Part shown: positions 45,440 to 54,399 of the stretch, in pieces
How positions within the stretch are numbered: the first letter of the stretch is position 1
Layout: each line of letters starts with the position of its first letter
NCBI GenBank assembly: GCA_963708235.1
Contig: OY970200.1
Span: forward strand, 2,480,001 to 2,544,000
From: G963708235 sp963708235
Lineage (GTDB): Bacteria; Actinomycetota; Acidimicrobiia; Spongiisociales; UBA5794
DNA: 64,000 nt
Reading direction: 5' to 3'
Notes under the pieces: generated by a model
Seen by the model: only the letters and a program-made list of their open reading frames with translations
What the model was told of the DNA's origin: nothing
Database searches by the model: none
Position numbers and translations under genes: made by a program

Positions 45440-45886
45440 ATGTCGACGACGGCGAGCGAAACCAACGAAAGCGTCCGGCGCCGGCTCGCCGACCAGGACA
45501 TCCGCTTCACCACCGGACGCCAGGCGGTGGTCAAGGCGCTGCAGCGGGTGAGCGGTCCGCAGTCGGCGGCCGATCTCCACACCAGACTCCGTTCGGTGCC
45601 ACTCTCCTCGCTGTACCGCTCGCTCACGGTTCTCGATGAGGCCGGCGTGCTCCGCAAGCATCACGACGCCGATGGGTTGGCCCGCTTCGAACTCGCCGAG
45701 TGGCTGGCCGGCCACCACCATCATGTCGTCTGCACCGAGTGTGGGCTTGTCGAGGACGTCGAACTCGACGAGGCCGCCGAGACGGAGCTGCACCGTCTTG
45801 CCGACCGCATCGGAGCAGAGGCCGGCTACCAGGTCAGAGGCCACGTGCTCGAAGTCGAAGGTGTGTGCGGAGCCTGCGCCACGTGA
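45440..45886 (+). CDS. zur: Fur-family regulator, probable Zur
   Basis: Metal-responsive repressor of 148 aa from ATG 45440 (RBS GGAAGGA, 9 nt). The N-terminal wHTH reads FTTGRQAVVKALQRVSGPQS then SSLYRSLTVLDEAGVLRK. The dimerisation and metal half contains the HHHHVVCTECG motif (about residue 95) and the late CGAC pair near the C-terminus, giving four Cys for structural zinc. Clustered with znuA, znuB and znuC, it is most likely Zur rather than Fur. The stop overlaps the znuC start. Confidence 0.92.
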   Translation: MSTTASETNESVRRRLADQDIRFTTGRQAVVKALQRVSGPQSAADLHTRLRSVPLSSLYRSLTVLDEAGVLRKHHDADGLARFELAEWLAGHHHHVVCTECGLVEDVELDEAAETELHRLADRIGAEAGYQVRGHVLEVEGVCGACAT

Positions 45887-46710
45887 GTCGCCCTGCCGTC
45901 GTCGGCAACCAGGTCGAGATCCGCTACGGGGCCACCGTTGCGGTGGGCCCATCGGACTTCACGATCCCAACCGGCGGAATCACCGCCCTCATCGGCCCCA
46001 ACGGCTCGGGCAAGTCGACTCTGCTGGTCGCCATGGTCGGTCTCCGGGGCCTGGCCTCGGGCTCGCTTGCGGTCCTCGATGCGACCCCCGCCAGGGCCCG
46101 ACCCCGGGTGGCGTTCGTCCCCCAGAGCACCAAGGTCAACGAAGCCCTCCCGGTGACGGTCCGTGAGGTGGTGGCGATGGGCCGCTATTCCTCGCTGGGT
46201 CTACTGCGACGGTTCCGTGCAGCCGACCGCCGTGCGGTCGATGAGGCCATCGAACGACTCGACCTTGTTGCGGTTGCGGGGCGACACCTCGGCGAGCTGT
46301 CGGGAGGTCAACGACAACGGGTGTTCGTGGCCCAGGGGCTCGTCCAGGAGCGGTCACTGCTGTTGATGGATGAGCCGCTCAATGCCCTCGATCTGGTGTC
46401 GACATCGACCATCGCCCGCGTCATCGGCGAGGAGCGGAACGCAGGGCGCACCGTCGTCGTCACCACCCACGACCTCGCCGATGCATCCAAGGCCGACCAC
46501 GTCCTTCTTCTTGCGGGTCGAGTCGTCGCCGAGGGTCCGCCGGCCGACGTGCTGACCACCGAACATCTCTCCGCTGCATACCGTTCGCAGATCATCGAAG
46601 CAGACGGTCGGCTGCTCCTCGACGACGCCGCCCATGAGCCGACGGCGGCCCGCCATGTGCACGTCGACCTCCCGGCCTCGGCCCACCCCCATCCCCCACA
46701 CGGAGACTGA
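45883..46710 (+). CDS. znuC: Zinc ABC transporter ATPase
   Basis: 275-aa ATPase. Starting at GTG 45883 (overlapping the zur stop, GTGA), the chain has Walker A LIGPNGSGKST (about residue 38), signature LSGGQRQRVFVAQGL, Walker B LLLMDEPLNALD and the switch His in VVTTHDLADAS. The C-terminus ends in a His-rich tail (HVHVDLPASAHPHPPHGD) that may bind zinc. It is on the opposite strand from znuB-znuA but shares the control region, so all three subunits of one importer are present. Confidence 0.92.
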   Translation: MSRPAVVGNQVEIRYGATVAVGPSDFTIPTGGITALIGPNGSGKSTLLVAMVGLRGLASGSLAVLDATPARARPRVAFVPQSTKVNEALPVTVREVVAMGRYSSLGLLRRFRAADRRAVDEAIERLDLVAVAGRHLGELSGGQRQRVFVAQGLVQERSLLLMDEPLNALDLVSTSTIARVIGEERNAGRTVVVTTHDLADASKADHVLLLAGRVVAEGPPADVLTTEHLSAAYRSQIIEADGRLLLDDAAHEPTAARHVHVDLPASAHPHPPHGD

Positions 46711-46795
46711 CTCCGCAGAGCCACTTCACCTCATTCCAGCGGGCTCGGTGCGTAGTATTCGACTGCTCCGATACTCGAGAAACGTGGAACCCCAC

Positions 46796-48238
46796 ATGCA
46801 CTTTCGATCTGCCCGCCGAACCGGCATCACCTTCGGACTGATCCTCATCCTGCTCACGGCGACCATGACCAGCTCGGTCGCCCAGGACCTCCCTCCGGGA
46901 GGAACGTTCGTCGATGACAACGGCAACGTCCATGAAGGCTTTATCGAGGCCATAGCGGCACGCAACATCACGCGAGGATGCAACCCGCCCGCCAATGACC
47001 GCTACTGCCCAACTCGATCCGTCACCCGCGGACAGATGGCCGCTTTTCTGAATCGTGCCCTCACCCTCCCGGACACCAACCGCGATTTCTTCGATGACGA
47101 CAACGGCTCACCCTTCGAGGGCGATATCAACCGTCTCGCCGCCGCCGGGATCACCCTTGGCTGCAACCCGCCGGCGAACGACCACTTCTGTCCGCAGCGA
47201 TCGGTCAACCGTGGCCAGATGGCTGCATTTCTGGTCCGAGGTTTCGGGTACACCGCAGGCGACGGTGCCGACCTGTTCGTCGATGACGACGGATCCCCCT
47301 TCGAACGCGACATCGACCGCTTGGCGACCGCCGGCGTGACCCGTGGCTGCAACCAGCCCGACATCGACCACTACTGCCCGCACAACCCGGTCCGGAGGGA
47401 CCAGATGGCGTCGTTCCTCGCCCGGGCTCTGCGGCTCCGCCCGATCATCCCGCCGCCGACACACATCGACGTGGCTCCCTACTTCTTCATCGACGAAGCA
47501 GGCCACCCCAACCGCACCGGTCCGTTCCTCGCCCCTATCCACCGTGAAGTCCCCTACACCACCGGTACCGCACGCGCCGCGATCGAGCAACTGCTGGCCG
47601 GACCGAACCTCGACGAGCGAACCTCGACTCCGGAGATCTCGACGCAGGTGCCCGCCGGCACCGAGCTGCTCGGGCTCACCATCACCGGTGGGACCGCCAC
47701 CATCGACTTGTCCAGTCAGTTCAACGCCGGTCAGACGTCCGCTGCCGCCGCGATGCGGGTGGGCCAGGTGGTGTTCACCCTCTCCCGTTTCGACAGCGTG
47801 TCCAGGGTTGTGTTCCGCCAGAACGGTGCCGCGGTAGCCGTCCAGACCGGATCGGGCGCCCTGGTGACCCGACCGGTGACCCGGGCCGACTACGTCCCGT
47901 TCCAGGCGGCCATCTCCGTAGAGAATCCCACCTACATGGGACCCGGTGGAAACCCATTGCGGGTCACCGGCGTCGGAGCGGTTTTCGAAGCGCAGTTCGA
48001 GTATGTCCTCACCGACAATGAGGGCCTGATCATCGCCGAAGGGTCGGCAATGACCACCTCCGGGGTTGGTTTTGCTCCCTTTGGATTCAACATCTTCTAT
48101 GAGATCGACCGGCCCCAGCGGGGAGCCCTGATCGTATTCGCCTACTCCGCAGAGAACGGCTCACAGATTGACATCCGAGAGTATCCGGTCTTTCTGCGTC
48201 CGTGCCAGTCGCCAGATTGCCCGATCAATGGGTCGTGA
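46796..48238 (+). CDS. Secreted SLH-domain protein with GerMN and Gmad2 domains
   Basis: Surface protein of 480 aa. A signal peptide (ITFGLILILLTATMTSSVAQ) is followed by three S-layer homology-like repeats of about 60 residues, each with the phrase CNPPANDxxCP (or CNQPDIDHYCP) and RGQMAAFL. A GerMN domain (about 215-350; GTATIDLSSQFNAGQTSA) and a Gmad2 Ig-like domain (about 365-470; ISVENPTYMGPGGNPLRVTG) complete it. SLH repeats attach proteins to the wall; GerMN/Gmad2 pairs occur in spore germination and other envelope proteins. A paralogous SLH protein lies at 51777. The role is unknown. Confidence 0.87.
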   Translation: MHFRSARRTGITFGLILILLTATMTSSVAQDLPPGGTFVDDNGNVHEGFIEAIAARNITRGCNPPANDRYCPTRSVTRGQMAAFLNRALTLPDTNRDFFDDDNGSPFEGDINRLAAAGITLGCNPPANDHFCPQRSVNRGQMAAFLVRGFGYTAGDGADLFVDDDGSPFERDIDRLATAGVTRGCNQPDIDHYCPHNPVRRDQMASFLARALRLRPIIPPPTHIDVAPYFFIDEAGHPNRTGPFLAPIHREVPYTTGTARAAIEQLLAGPNLDERTSTPEISTQVPAGTELLGLTITGGTATIDLSSQFNAGQTSAAAAMRVGQVVFTLSRFDSVSRVVFRQNGAAVAVQTGSGALVTRPVTRADYVPFQAAISVENPTYMGPGGNPLRVTGVGAVFEAQFEYVLTDNEGLIIAEGSAMTTSGVGFAPFGFNIFYEIDRPQRGALIVFAYSAENGSQIDIREYPVFLRPCQSPDCPINGS

Positions 48239-48335
48239 GTCGGCACAACACCGGGCTTGCTCCCCTCGATTTTGATCATCATCCACGCCGGCATTTCCGG
48301 GGGATTGGAGAAACCTGAGAACCCGATCGGCAGCT

Positions 48336-48450
48336 GCGGTGAACAACTGGGTAGCGCCGTCGAGAGACCAATCCCTCTTCCTCGGCGAGCATCGACAAGC
48401 GGCCAGGCGACATCACCCCCTCCCCTGAGGTCCCCTGGCCGCTTTGTCGT
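48336..48450. repeat. Structured intergenic repeat, copy A
   Basis: First of four copies of a 110-115 bp unit in the gene-free 48,239-49,369 interval. It starts GCGGTGAACAACTGG, contains a CTCGGCG hairpin partner, and closes with ACAAGCGGCCAGG / CCTGGCCGCTTTGT, a 13-bp stem with one bulge. Confidence 0.75.
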
Positions 48451-48565
48451 GCGCCCATGCCAGCGGCGAACTGCGATGGACCGATCCGACACCCCTGCCT
48501 CGGTCCAGCCGGGCCCCTGATGCGATCGCCCCATTCGACGGAGATGGAGAACTCGCCTGCACCAT

Positions 48566-48678
48566 GCGGCGAACAACGGGATGGAGCCGCCGAGGGACCA
48601 TTCCCCCTTTCCTCGGCGAACAAATAGCGAGCGGTCAGGTCGTACGGTCTTCGGACAGTCCCTGGCCGCTTCGTTATG
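48566..48678. repeat. Structured intergenic repeat, copy B
   Basis: Starts GCGGCGAACAACGGGATGG. Three hairpins in order: GCGGC/GCCGC, CCGAGG/CCTCGG with a C-rich loop, and AGCGGTCAGG/CCTGGCCGCT with one G-U pair. Confidence 0.75.
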
Positions 48679-48840
48679 GTTCAGCCAGCATTTGGCAGCC
48701 CCCTCGCTGCCGGCATTCTGCACCACGCCGAGTTGTCTCGTTCGGCTTCTGACGATACCCGTGAACCGAATACGGCACTCGGACGAACAAGAGGTGAGGC
48801 GTCGGCAGGTTATTTCTCTCTCTAGCCGGTCGACGCAGGC

Positions 48841-48900
48841 GCAGCGGCCAGGTGGACCGACGAATCTTTCTCCGGAGGTTCCCTGGTCGCTCGCTCTTGT
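48841..48900. repeat. Structured intergenic repeat, partial copy C
   Basis: Only the third hairpin is recognisable: AGCGGCCAGG (from 48843) and CCTGGTCGCT, with a G-U pair on the opposite side from copy B. Confidence 0.6.
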
Positions 48901-49074
48901 CATGCCTCGGCCCCATCACCGGGAGGAGCGCCAGATCGGTTGCGGAACCCGTGTGGTGAGCGGGCAAATCGCGCTTCGGTCCACACCTGGGCTTCCCCGC
49001 AGACCACGCCCCGACTCGCGCCGACTGGGCCCATCGGCTCATTGCCGATAATTGCGAGAACTCAACCGACCCTA

Positions 49075-49183
49075 ACGGCGAACAACTGAATGGAGCCGCC
49101 GAGGGACCTTCCCCCTTCCTCGGTGATCAATGCAGACGGCCAGGTAGACGAACCGGTAACGGTGTCCCTGGCCGTCTGCGCGT
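49075..49183. repeat. Structured intergenic repeat, copy D
   Basis: Starts CGGCGAACAACTGAATGG and keeps hairpins 1 and 2. Hairpin 3 is GCAGACGGCCAGG / CCTGGCCGTCTGC, 13 bp perfect, with base pairs changed on both sides relative to copy A (compensatory substitutions). A TTCCCCCTTCC loop precedes it. Confidence 0.75.
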
Positions 49184-49369
49184 CCGGCGCCGATCGTCGA
49201 CGCCAACCGGTGTGACCGTTCGACCGGTCACGAACCCTGCGATGACCCGATGGAGCCGAAGTTCGCACCTGACGGCATCGGGCAACATTCCAGGTCGCCG
49301 GGACGACCGGGGCCGTCACCCGGCACCTGCCAGGGGCGATAACGCGATCGGTTCGGTAGCCTTCGCCGC

Positions 49370-49639
49370 ATGTGCCGCAACATCAGAACCCTCCACAACT
49401 TCGAACCACCCGCATCGCTCGACGAGATCGAGGCGGCCGCCCTGCAGTATGTCCGCAAGGTCAGCGGAACCCGGCAGCCGTCCAAGGCCAACCAGGACGC
49501 CTTCGACCGGGCCGTCGTCGGCGTAACCGCGGCAACCCGCGAGCTGCTCTCGGCGCTGGTCACGGCCGCACCGCCCAAAGATCGCGAGATCGAGGCCGCC
49601 AAGGCCCGTGCCCGCACCGCCGCCCGCTACGGCGCCTGA
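49370..49639 (+). CDS. DUF2277-family protein
   Basis: 89 aa. MCRNIRTLHNFEPPASLDEI at the start and ALQYVRKVSGTRQPSKANQD in the middle are the signature of DUF2277, short conserved bacterial proteins of unknown role. The frame is complete and intact. It follows the 1.1-kb repeat-bearing intergenic stretch and is convergent with the lamin-tail metalloprotease gene. Confidence 0.93.
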   Translation: MCRNIRTLHNFEPPASLDEIEAAALQYVRKVSGTRQPSKANQDAFDRAVVGVTAATRELLSALVTAAPPKDREIEAAKARARTAARYGA

Positions 49640-49663
49640 GCACGGGTTCGGACGTCGGATGGG

Positions 49664-51535
49664 TCAGGTTCCTCCGCTTCCATAGGCATAGGTGGCGACC
49701 GGAGTTCCGGTGGCGTCGACGAGGGTGGCGGTGTCACCCCGGTTGTTCCAGATGGCGGCGCGTCGACCCATGAAGAGGTCGTCACCATCGTCGACGCCGG
49801 GTCCCGTCCAGATGCGGAGGTCCCGTCCCGGTGGAAGTTGGACCCCGGCGGGGACCACGTAGCGGTGTCCGGCGACATCACTGAGGGTCCATCCGGCCAA
49901 GGTCACCGTGGCAGCGGTGTCGTTGCGAATCACGACCCGCTCCGCAGCCCAGTCCGGACCCGGCGGGTCGAACACGATGTCGGCGATGCGGACCCTGCGA
50001 ACGCCATTGAGCGGAACCACCCACATTCGGACCGTTGCCGTCGATGCCGCCGTATCGACACGCTCGACCCGCACCACCACCGAGCCGAACACACTGGGCA
50101 CCACAAGTTCCTGCGAGGCGGTCAGCGCCCCTGCGGGGCTGGTACCGCCACCGAAGATCTGCGGGCCGTTCTCGTTGTTGCGGACGTGGACCAACACCCG
50201 CGCACCTGGAAGACCCTGATCCCATCCGGTTGGCTCGCGGTACTCGACGTATACCGCCGGGGGGAGCAACGGCACCTGTAGCCGGGCGGCCAGGAATCCG
50301 TCCACGTCGGGCCGGTTGAGGGCGGCGAGGGTGATCTCCCTCGGGGCGAACGGCCACCCGCGCCACACCCGTGACCGGTGGAGCCACCCGAGATTCTCGA
50401 GATTGATGGCGGCGGCGCCAGGCCCGACGTCACGCTGACGCGGGTCGCGGAACCGCCACACGTTCATGGCACTCATGATGTCGAACCGGTCTCCGTACAC
50501 CCCGGTGAGTTCCGAGGACGAATGTCCCAGACCGAACGCATGGCCCACCTCGTGGTGCATGAACGTGGGTTCGAACGGCCGCCCGTCGTCATAGGCGAGC
50601 AGCGCGGCATTGCCGCCCACCCCACCGTGGTCGGCATTGACGTTGTAGGCATAGATCACCTGTCGGTAGTCCCCCAGACGGATGCCCGCCGCAAGCGCCG
50701 CATCGCGCGCCCATGTGGCAAGTTGCTGCCGCTGCGGCTGCCCGCCCATGGCGTCCACCTCGGCACGGGTGTGACCGACGTCTATCCAGTTGGTCACCCG
50801 CGTTCCTGCGGCGTCGTACTGCCCATACGAGAGGTCGGTCAGATAGCGCACCGTATTCGACGGATCGGTTCCGCCCGGTTCGAAGAAGTCCACCCAGCGC
50901 TGTCGGGACGCCGCCGTGCCAGGCACGTCACTGGGACGGCTCAACACCACCACCATCGGCGTCGACGGATCGGAGTACCTTCGCAGGAGGTCGGCCGAAA
51001 CATCCCGCCACGCCGACGACCCTGACCGAAACAGCACCAGACCGAAGACCCGGCCGTTGCCGTAGTCGGCCTCGTGGAACGTGGGGAACGCCGCGGCAAA
51101 CCCGTTGGCGGCGGCGTAATCGCTTGCCGCCCGCAACATCGCAGGCGCATCGCGCCGATCCGATACGCCGAGCTCCACGGCCCGCACGTCACGGAACTCG
51201 GTGTGTCCGCTCTTCACCAGGAAGGTGCCGTACACGACACCGGCCCCGTAGTCCGCCTGATGGAAGTTCGGGAGCCCGGCCGCATAGCCCTGGGCGACGG
51301 CGTAGTCGTTGGCACGTCGGAACATCTCGGGTACATCGGCGATGTCGGCGTTGCCGTATGCCGTCCGCGGCACGTCCCGCCAGTCGACCACCTCACCGCG
51401 GACGAGAAACGTTCCACGGACGACACCGTCGCCATAGTCCGCCTCGTGAAAGTTCGGCCACGCCGTGGCGAACCCGTGCCACCCTGCCCAGTCATGCGTT
51501 TCGCGGAACCGTCGATCCCACTCGCCCATGCCCAC
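49664..51535 (-). CDS. Metalloprotease with three N-terminal repeats and a lamin-tail domain
   Basis: 623 aa. Three tandem units of about 53 residues open the chain, each with the phrase FHEADYGxGxVxGxxL or FHQADYGAGVVYGTFL. A zinc protease domain follows with HHEVGHAFGLGHSS (about residues 323-336), an extended HExxHxxGxxH motif of metzincin type. A C-terminal lamin-tail domain (about 510-623; IADIVFDPPGPDWAAERVVI and WTLSDVAGHRYVVPAG) closes it. No signal peptide is visible at either Met (51535 or 51529), although lamin-tail domains are usually extracellular. Function is unknown; an unusual secretion route or a cytoplasmic role is possible. Confidence 0.82.
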   Translation of the reverse strand: MGMGEWDRRFRETHDWAGWHGFATAWPNFHEADYGDGVVRGTFLVRGEVVDWRDVPRTAYGNADIADVPEMFRRANDYAVAQGYAAGLPNFHQADYGAGVVYGTFLVKSGHTEFRDVRAVELGVSDRRDAPAMLRAASDYAAANGFAAAFPTFHEADYGNGRVFGLVLFRSGSSAWRDVSADLLRRYSDPSTPMVVVLSRPSDVPGTAASRQRWVDFFEPGGTDPSNTVRYLTDLSYGQYDAAGTRVTNWIDVGHTRAEVDAMGGQPQRQQLATWARDAALAAGIRLGDYRQVIYAYNVNADHGGVGGNAALLAYDDGRPFEPTFMHHEVGHAFGLGHSSSELTGVYGDRFDIMSAMNVWRFRDPRQRDVGPGAAAINLENLGWLHRSRVWRGWPFAPREITLAALNRPDVDGFLAARLQVPLLPPAVYVEYREPTGWDQGLPGARVLVHVRNNENGPQIFGGGTSPAGALTASQELVVPSVFGSVVVRVERVDTAASTATVRMWVVPLNGVRRVRIADIVFDPPGPDWAAERVVIRNDTAATVTLAGWTLSDVAGHRYVVPAGVQLPPGRDLRIWTGPGVDDGDDLFMGRRAAIWNNRGDTATLVDATGTPVATYAYGSGGT

Positions 51536-51776
51536 CCCTCTCGTTGTCAGGATTCAGATGTGAGTCGGCAAAGACGGTCCGGATACCGGATCTTTGGCCC
51601 GACAGGCCCAGATGCGGAGACTACGCCGCCTTCCCGGGTTCATCGGGAATCGTCGGGGAGACCGGATGGACCTCGCATGAGGCGTTCGTCTGCTCTGCAT
51701 CACCCCGACCGGCAGTCCCCCGCCCCGACCGCGTATGGTTGACCGCAACACGGTTTCGATGGCGGGAGAGAGCCGG

Positions 51777-52583
51777 ATGGAGCACGGATCACGGAAGTCA
51801 TTGCGGCGGATAGGACTGATCGCGGTCGCACTGGTGGTAATGACGGCGGGTGCCGCCCGGGCTCAACTCCCCCCGGGTGGGACCTTTCGGGATGACAACG
51901 GGAATCCTCACGAACGGAACATCGAGGCGATCGCCGCCGCAGGTATTACCCGCGGGTGCAACCCGCCGGTCAACGATCTGTTCTGTCCCGGAGAGCGGGT
52001 GACCAGGGGCCAGATGGCGGCGTTCCTCACCAGGGCACTGTCCCTGCCGGCCGCATCGGATCAGGGCTTCACGGACACCGCGGCGAGCGTGTTCAGATCA
52101 GACATCGATCGGTTGGCGGCGGCCGGGGTGACGCTTGGATGCAACCCGCCGGCGAACAACCGTTTCTGTCCCGACCGGCTGGTGACCAGGGGCCAGATGG
52201 CGGCGTTCCTGGTGCGCGGTCTCGGTCTTGTCGACGGTGCGGGTGCCAACCGATTCCGCGACGATGACGGATCGACCTTCGAGCGCGATATCGACAAGCT
52301 TGCCACCGCCGGCGTCACCCAGGGTTGCAACCCACCGGCGAACGACCGGTTCTGCCCGGACGACCACGTGGTCCGCGGCCAGATGGCCTCGTTCCTGACT
52401 CGGGCGCTCGATCTGCCGGCAGGGGCCTGCCATCCCTCGTACCCCGACTTCTGCATGCCGCCACCGCCGCCCGACCTGAATTGCCCGGACATCCCGGCGA
52501 ACCTCAAGCCGTTCCGGGTCCTGCAACCGGATCCGCACAAGTTCGACGGCAACAGGGACGGCCGGGGCTGCGAGGGCGGCTGA
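51777..52583 (+). CDS. Secreted SLH-domain protein with a C-terminal excalibur domain
   Basis: 268 aa from ATG 51777 (GGGAGAG six nt upstream). The signal peptide (RIGLIAVALVVMTAGAARAQ) leads into three SLH-like repeats nearly parallel to those at 46796, sharing LPPGGTFxDDNGN, the CNPPxNDxFCP phrases and RGQMAAFL. The last 45 residues form an excalibur Ca2+-binding motif (DPHKFDGNRDGRGCEGG). A paralogue pair with the GerMN protein, separated by about 3.5 kb. It is the last clearly chromosomal gene before the integrated element. Confidence 0.87.
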   Translation: MEHGSRKSLRRIGLIAVALVVMTAGAARAQLPPGGTFRDDNGNPHERNIEAIAAAGITRGCNPPVNDLFCPGERVTRGQMAAFLTRALSLPAASDQGFTDTAASVFRSDIDRLAAAGVTLGCNPPANNRFCPDRLVTRGQMAAFLVRGLGLVDGAGANRFRDDDGSTFERDIDKLATAGVTQGCNPPANDRFCPDDHVVRGQMASFLTRALDLPAGACHPSYPDFCMPPPPPDLNCPDIPANLKPFRVLQPDPHKFDGNRDGRGCEGG

Positions 52584-52691
52584 GCCGATCTACCGGAGCC
52601 CGGCGCCTCTGGCCACCCGGTCCCCCAAGGCTCGACAAACGAGTATCGGGAACGCGCATCGAGGTCTGAGAACAGCCTCGGTGCGGTGGGA

Positions 52692-52738
52692 GCTGGCGGT
52701 GGGACTCGAACCCACGACCTGCTGATTACAAATCAGCA
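52692..52738 (-). other. Attachment-site remnant: 3' half of tRNA-Thr (anticodon TGT)
   Basis: On the minus strand the anticodon stem-loop TGCTGA-TTTGTAA-TCAGCA, the T arm and the 3' acceptor strand CGCCAGC are intact. The 5' half does not pair: the acceptor would need GCTGGCG, but GCTCAAC is found. This is what tRNA-targeting integrases leave behind. An intact tRNA-Thr is predicted at the far end of the element. Confidence 0.85.
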
Positions 52739-52813
52739 AGGCCGTGCGCTGAACAGCGTTGAGCCTCAACACTTCGAGTCGCTCTCAGAAGGCTCCCGCG
52801 CGTCCTCCGCGCG

Positions 52814-53924
52814 TCACCGGATCGGAAGGACGTCGGCGACCCTGGCACCGTCGGTCGCTCCGTACCGAGCTTCCAGGCGGTCGGCGAGCTGCTCCAGGTC
52901 GTCTTCGTACAGACCCGCGTAGTGGTCAAGCGTGACGTTCGGCGAAGCGTGCCCGAGCATGCCGCGCCACCGCCACGATGCTCGCTCCGGCAGATATCGC
53001 GAGCGCCGCAGCCGTGTCCCGCAGATCGTGGACGACCAGATCGGGGGGAATCTCGGTGGCCGTAACCGCCGGGCGCCACACTCGACGCCGAAAATTCGAC
53101 TGGCGGAGCGGTCCGCCCTGCGGTGCCCGGAACACCAGATCGGTCCCGCCGCCGGTAGGCAGACCGGCGAGTACGAATGTCGGCACGATGACCGTGCGCT
53201 CTTCGTGCGTCTTGGGCGAACCGAACACGAGGTCACCGGCGACCTCGCTCGCCGCCTCACGCACCCGGATCCGTCGCCGATCGACGTCGGTCGAGGACCA
53301 TCTCAACGCCACCGCCTCGCCCCACCGGAGACCGGAATAGGCCAGGAACCGAACGAGACCGCCCGCGCCCTCCTGGCGGAGTTCAGCGGATCCCGCAAGC
53401 GCCTCGACCTGCTCGGCGGTCAGGAACCTCTGGCGTCGCGGCCGGACCGTCGGCGCCTTGACTCTGTCCACCGGATTGCGAGCGAGTGCACCATCCTCGA
53501 CCGCTTGGCGCAGCATCATCGACAGAACCCGACGAGCCGCAGCCACGGTGGCCGGGGCCAATCCCTCGCCAGACATGTCGGCCAGCCACGCCCGGACATC
53601 GGCGGGCGCCACCCGAGCGACGGGCGTCGATCCAAACCTTGGCAATATCCTCGAGCGCGCCAGGGATACGTAGCCTTGCATCGTCTTGGGTTTCACGTCG
53701 AGTCCGGCGAGCCAAGTCTCGCACCACACTGAAACTGTGACCTTGCCGGCCCCGGGGTCGACCCACTCACCTCGATCGAGGGCCCCGAGCTCGCCCCGGA
53801 GCCAACGCTCGGCGTCAACCTTCCGTTCGAAAGTGCGCGACCTCTGGCGCCCTGCGGCATCGCGGTAGACCGCTCGCCACGGTCGACGAGGCCGGTCCTT
53901 CAGCTTGTGGATCGATCCGGCCAT
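52814..53924 (-). CDS. Phage-type tyrosine integrase, frameshifted near 52962
   Basis: Site-specific recombinase for the element. From 53924 the chain has an arm-binding N-terminus (GSIHKLKDRPRRPWRAVYRD), a core-binding SAM-like domain, and the catalytic domain with LAYSGLRWGEAVALRW (first Arg) and VVHDLRDTAAALAISAGASI (His-x-x-Arg). The first frame then ends in nonsense. In the +1 frame the expected MLGHASPNVTLDHYAG, with the catalytic Tyr, continues and stops at 52814. One extra base in GTGGCGCGGCATG explains the break, the same 13-nt context as in the hydrolase at 13680. It lies next to the att remnant, as expected. Confidence 0.87.
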
Positions 53925-53962
53925 CTAGTAGCACCTCAGCACAGACGAGTGCACACCTGCGG

Positions 53963-54259
53963 TCATGTGCTGGAGCGTACCCGCTGCCGGTCTCGGAAGG
54001 CCGCCTGCCGGCAAGCGTCAGAGCAGAAACGCGCATGCAGCCGTTCTGCCTCGAACTGATGCGTGCATCCCTCGCGCTGGCAGGGCATCCAGCGATACCC
54101 GCCCGAGAGTTCCACCTTGGTCTCGCGGAGATTGGACATGACCTTGTTCACGACATCCACGGCGAAACCCGAGTCGCCATCGGCTGCCAGAGCATCTACC
54201 GCATCGATCAGATCCTTAGTCGCTCGCAGCGCCCTCTTCTGATTGCTGGTCAGCGCCAT
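53963..54259 (-). CDS. Small zinc-finger protein (FCS-like)
   Basis: 98 aa from ATG 54259 (GGAGGTCACCC upstream). A helical N-terminal half (TSNQKRALRATKDLIDAVDA) is followed by a cysteine pattern CQREGCTHQF and RFCSDACRQAAFRDR, a treble-clef-like zinc site found in many phage and mobile-element proteins. It is adjacent to the integrase and divergent from the excisionase region. It probably binds nucleic acid; specific role unknown. Confidence 0.7.
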   Translation of the reverse strand: MALTSNQKRALRATKDLIDAVDALAADGDSGFAVDVVNKVMSNLRETKVELSGGYRWMPCQREGCTHQFEAERLHARFCSDACRQAAFRDRQRVRSST

Positions 54260-54363
54260 GGGTGACCTCCGGGCTTCTGTGTAACGATAGCGTAGCGTAA
54301 CGCACACGATAGGATGCTCCAGGCCGTAAAGGCTTGGTGTGCAAGGATTTACCACCGCGAACC

Positions 54364-54393
54364 TTGACATACGGTCGCACACCTGCCTAGTGT
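54364..54393 (+). promoter_or_regulatory. Strong promoter-like sequence upstream of a structured RNA
   Basis: TTGACA at 54364-54369, an 18-nt spacer and TAGTGT at 54388-54393. Transcription is expected near 54400. The -35 hexamer is a consensus match. Confidence 0.65.
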
Positions 54394-54399
54394 CCGTCA

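Noticed and set aside
48336..49183. 6C actinobacterial RNA or CRISPR array
   Set aside because: The loops lack the six-cytosine runs, and the copies are irregularly spaced, diverged and without spacers of constant length.
52692..52764. Functional tRNA-Thr gene
   Set aside because: The 3' half is intact but the 5' acceptor strand and D arm do not pair, so it is an integration remnant.
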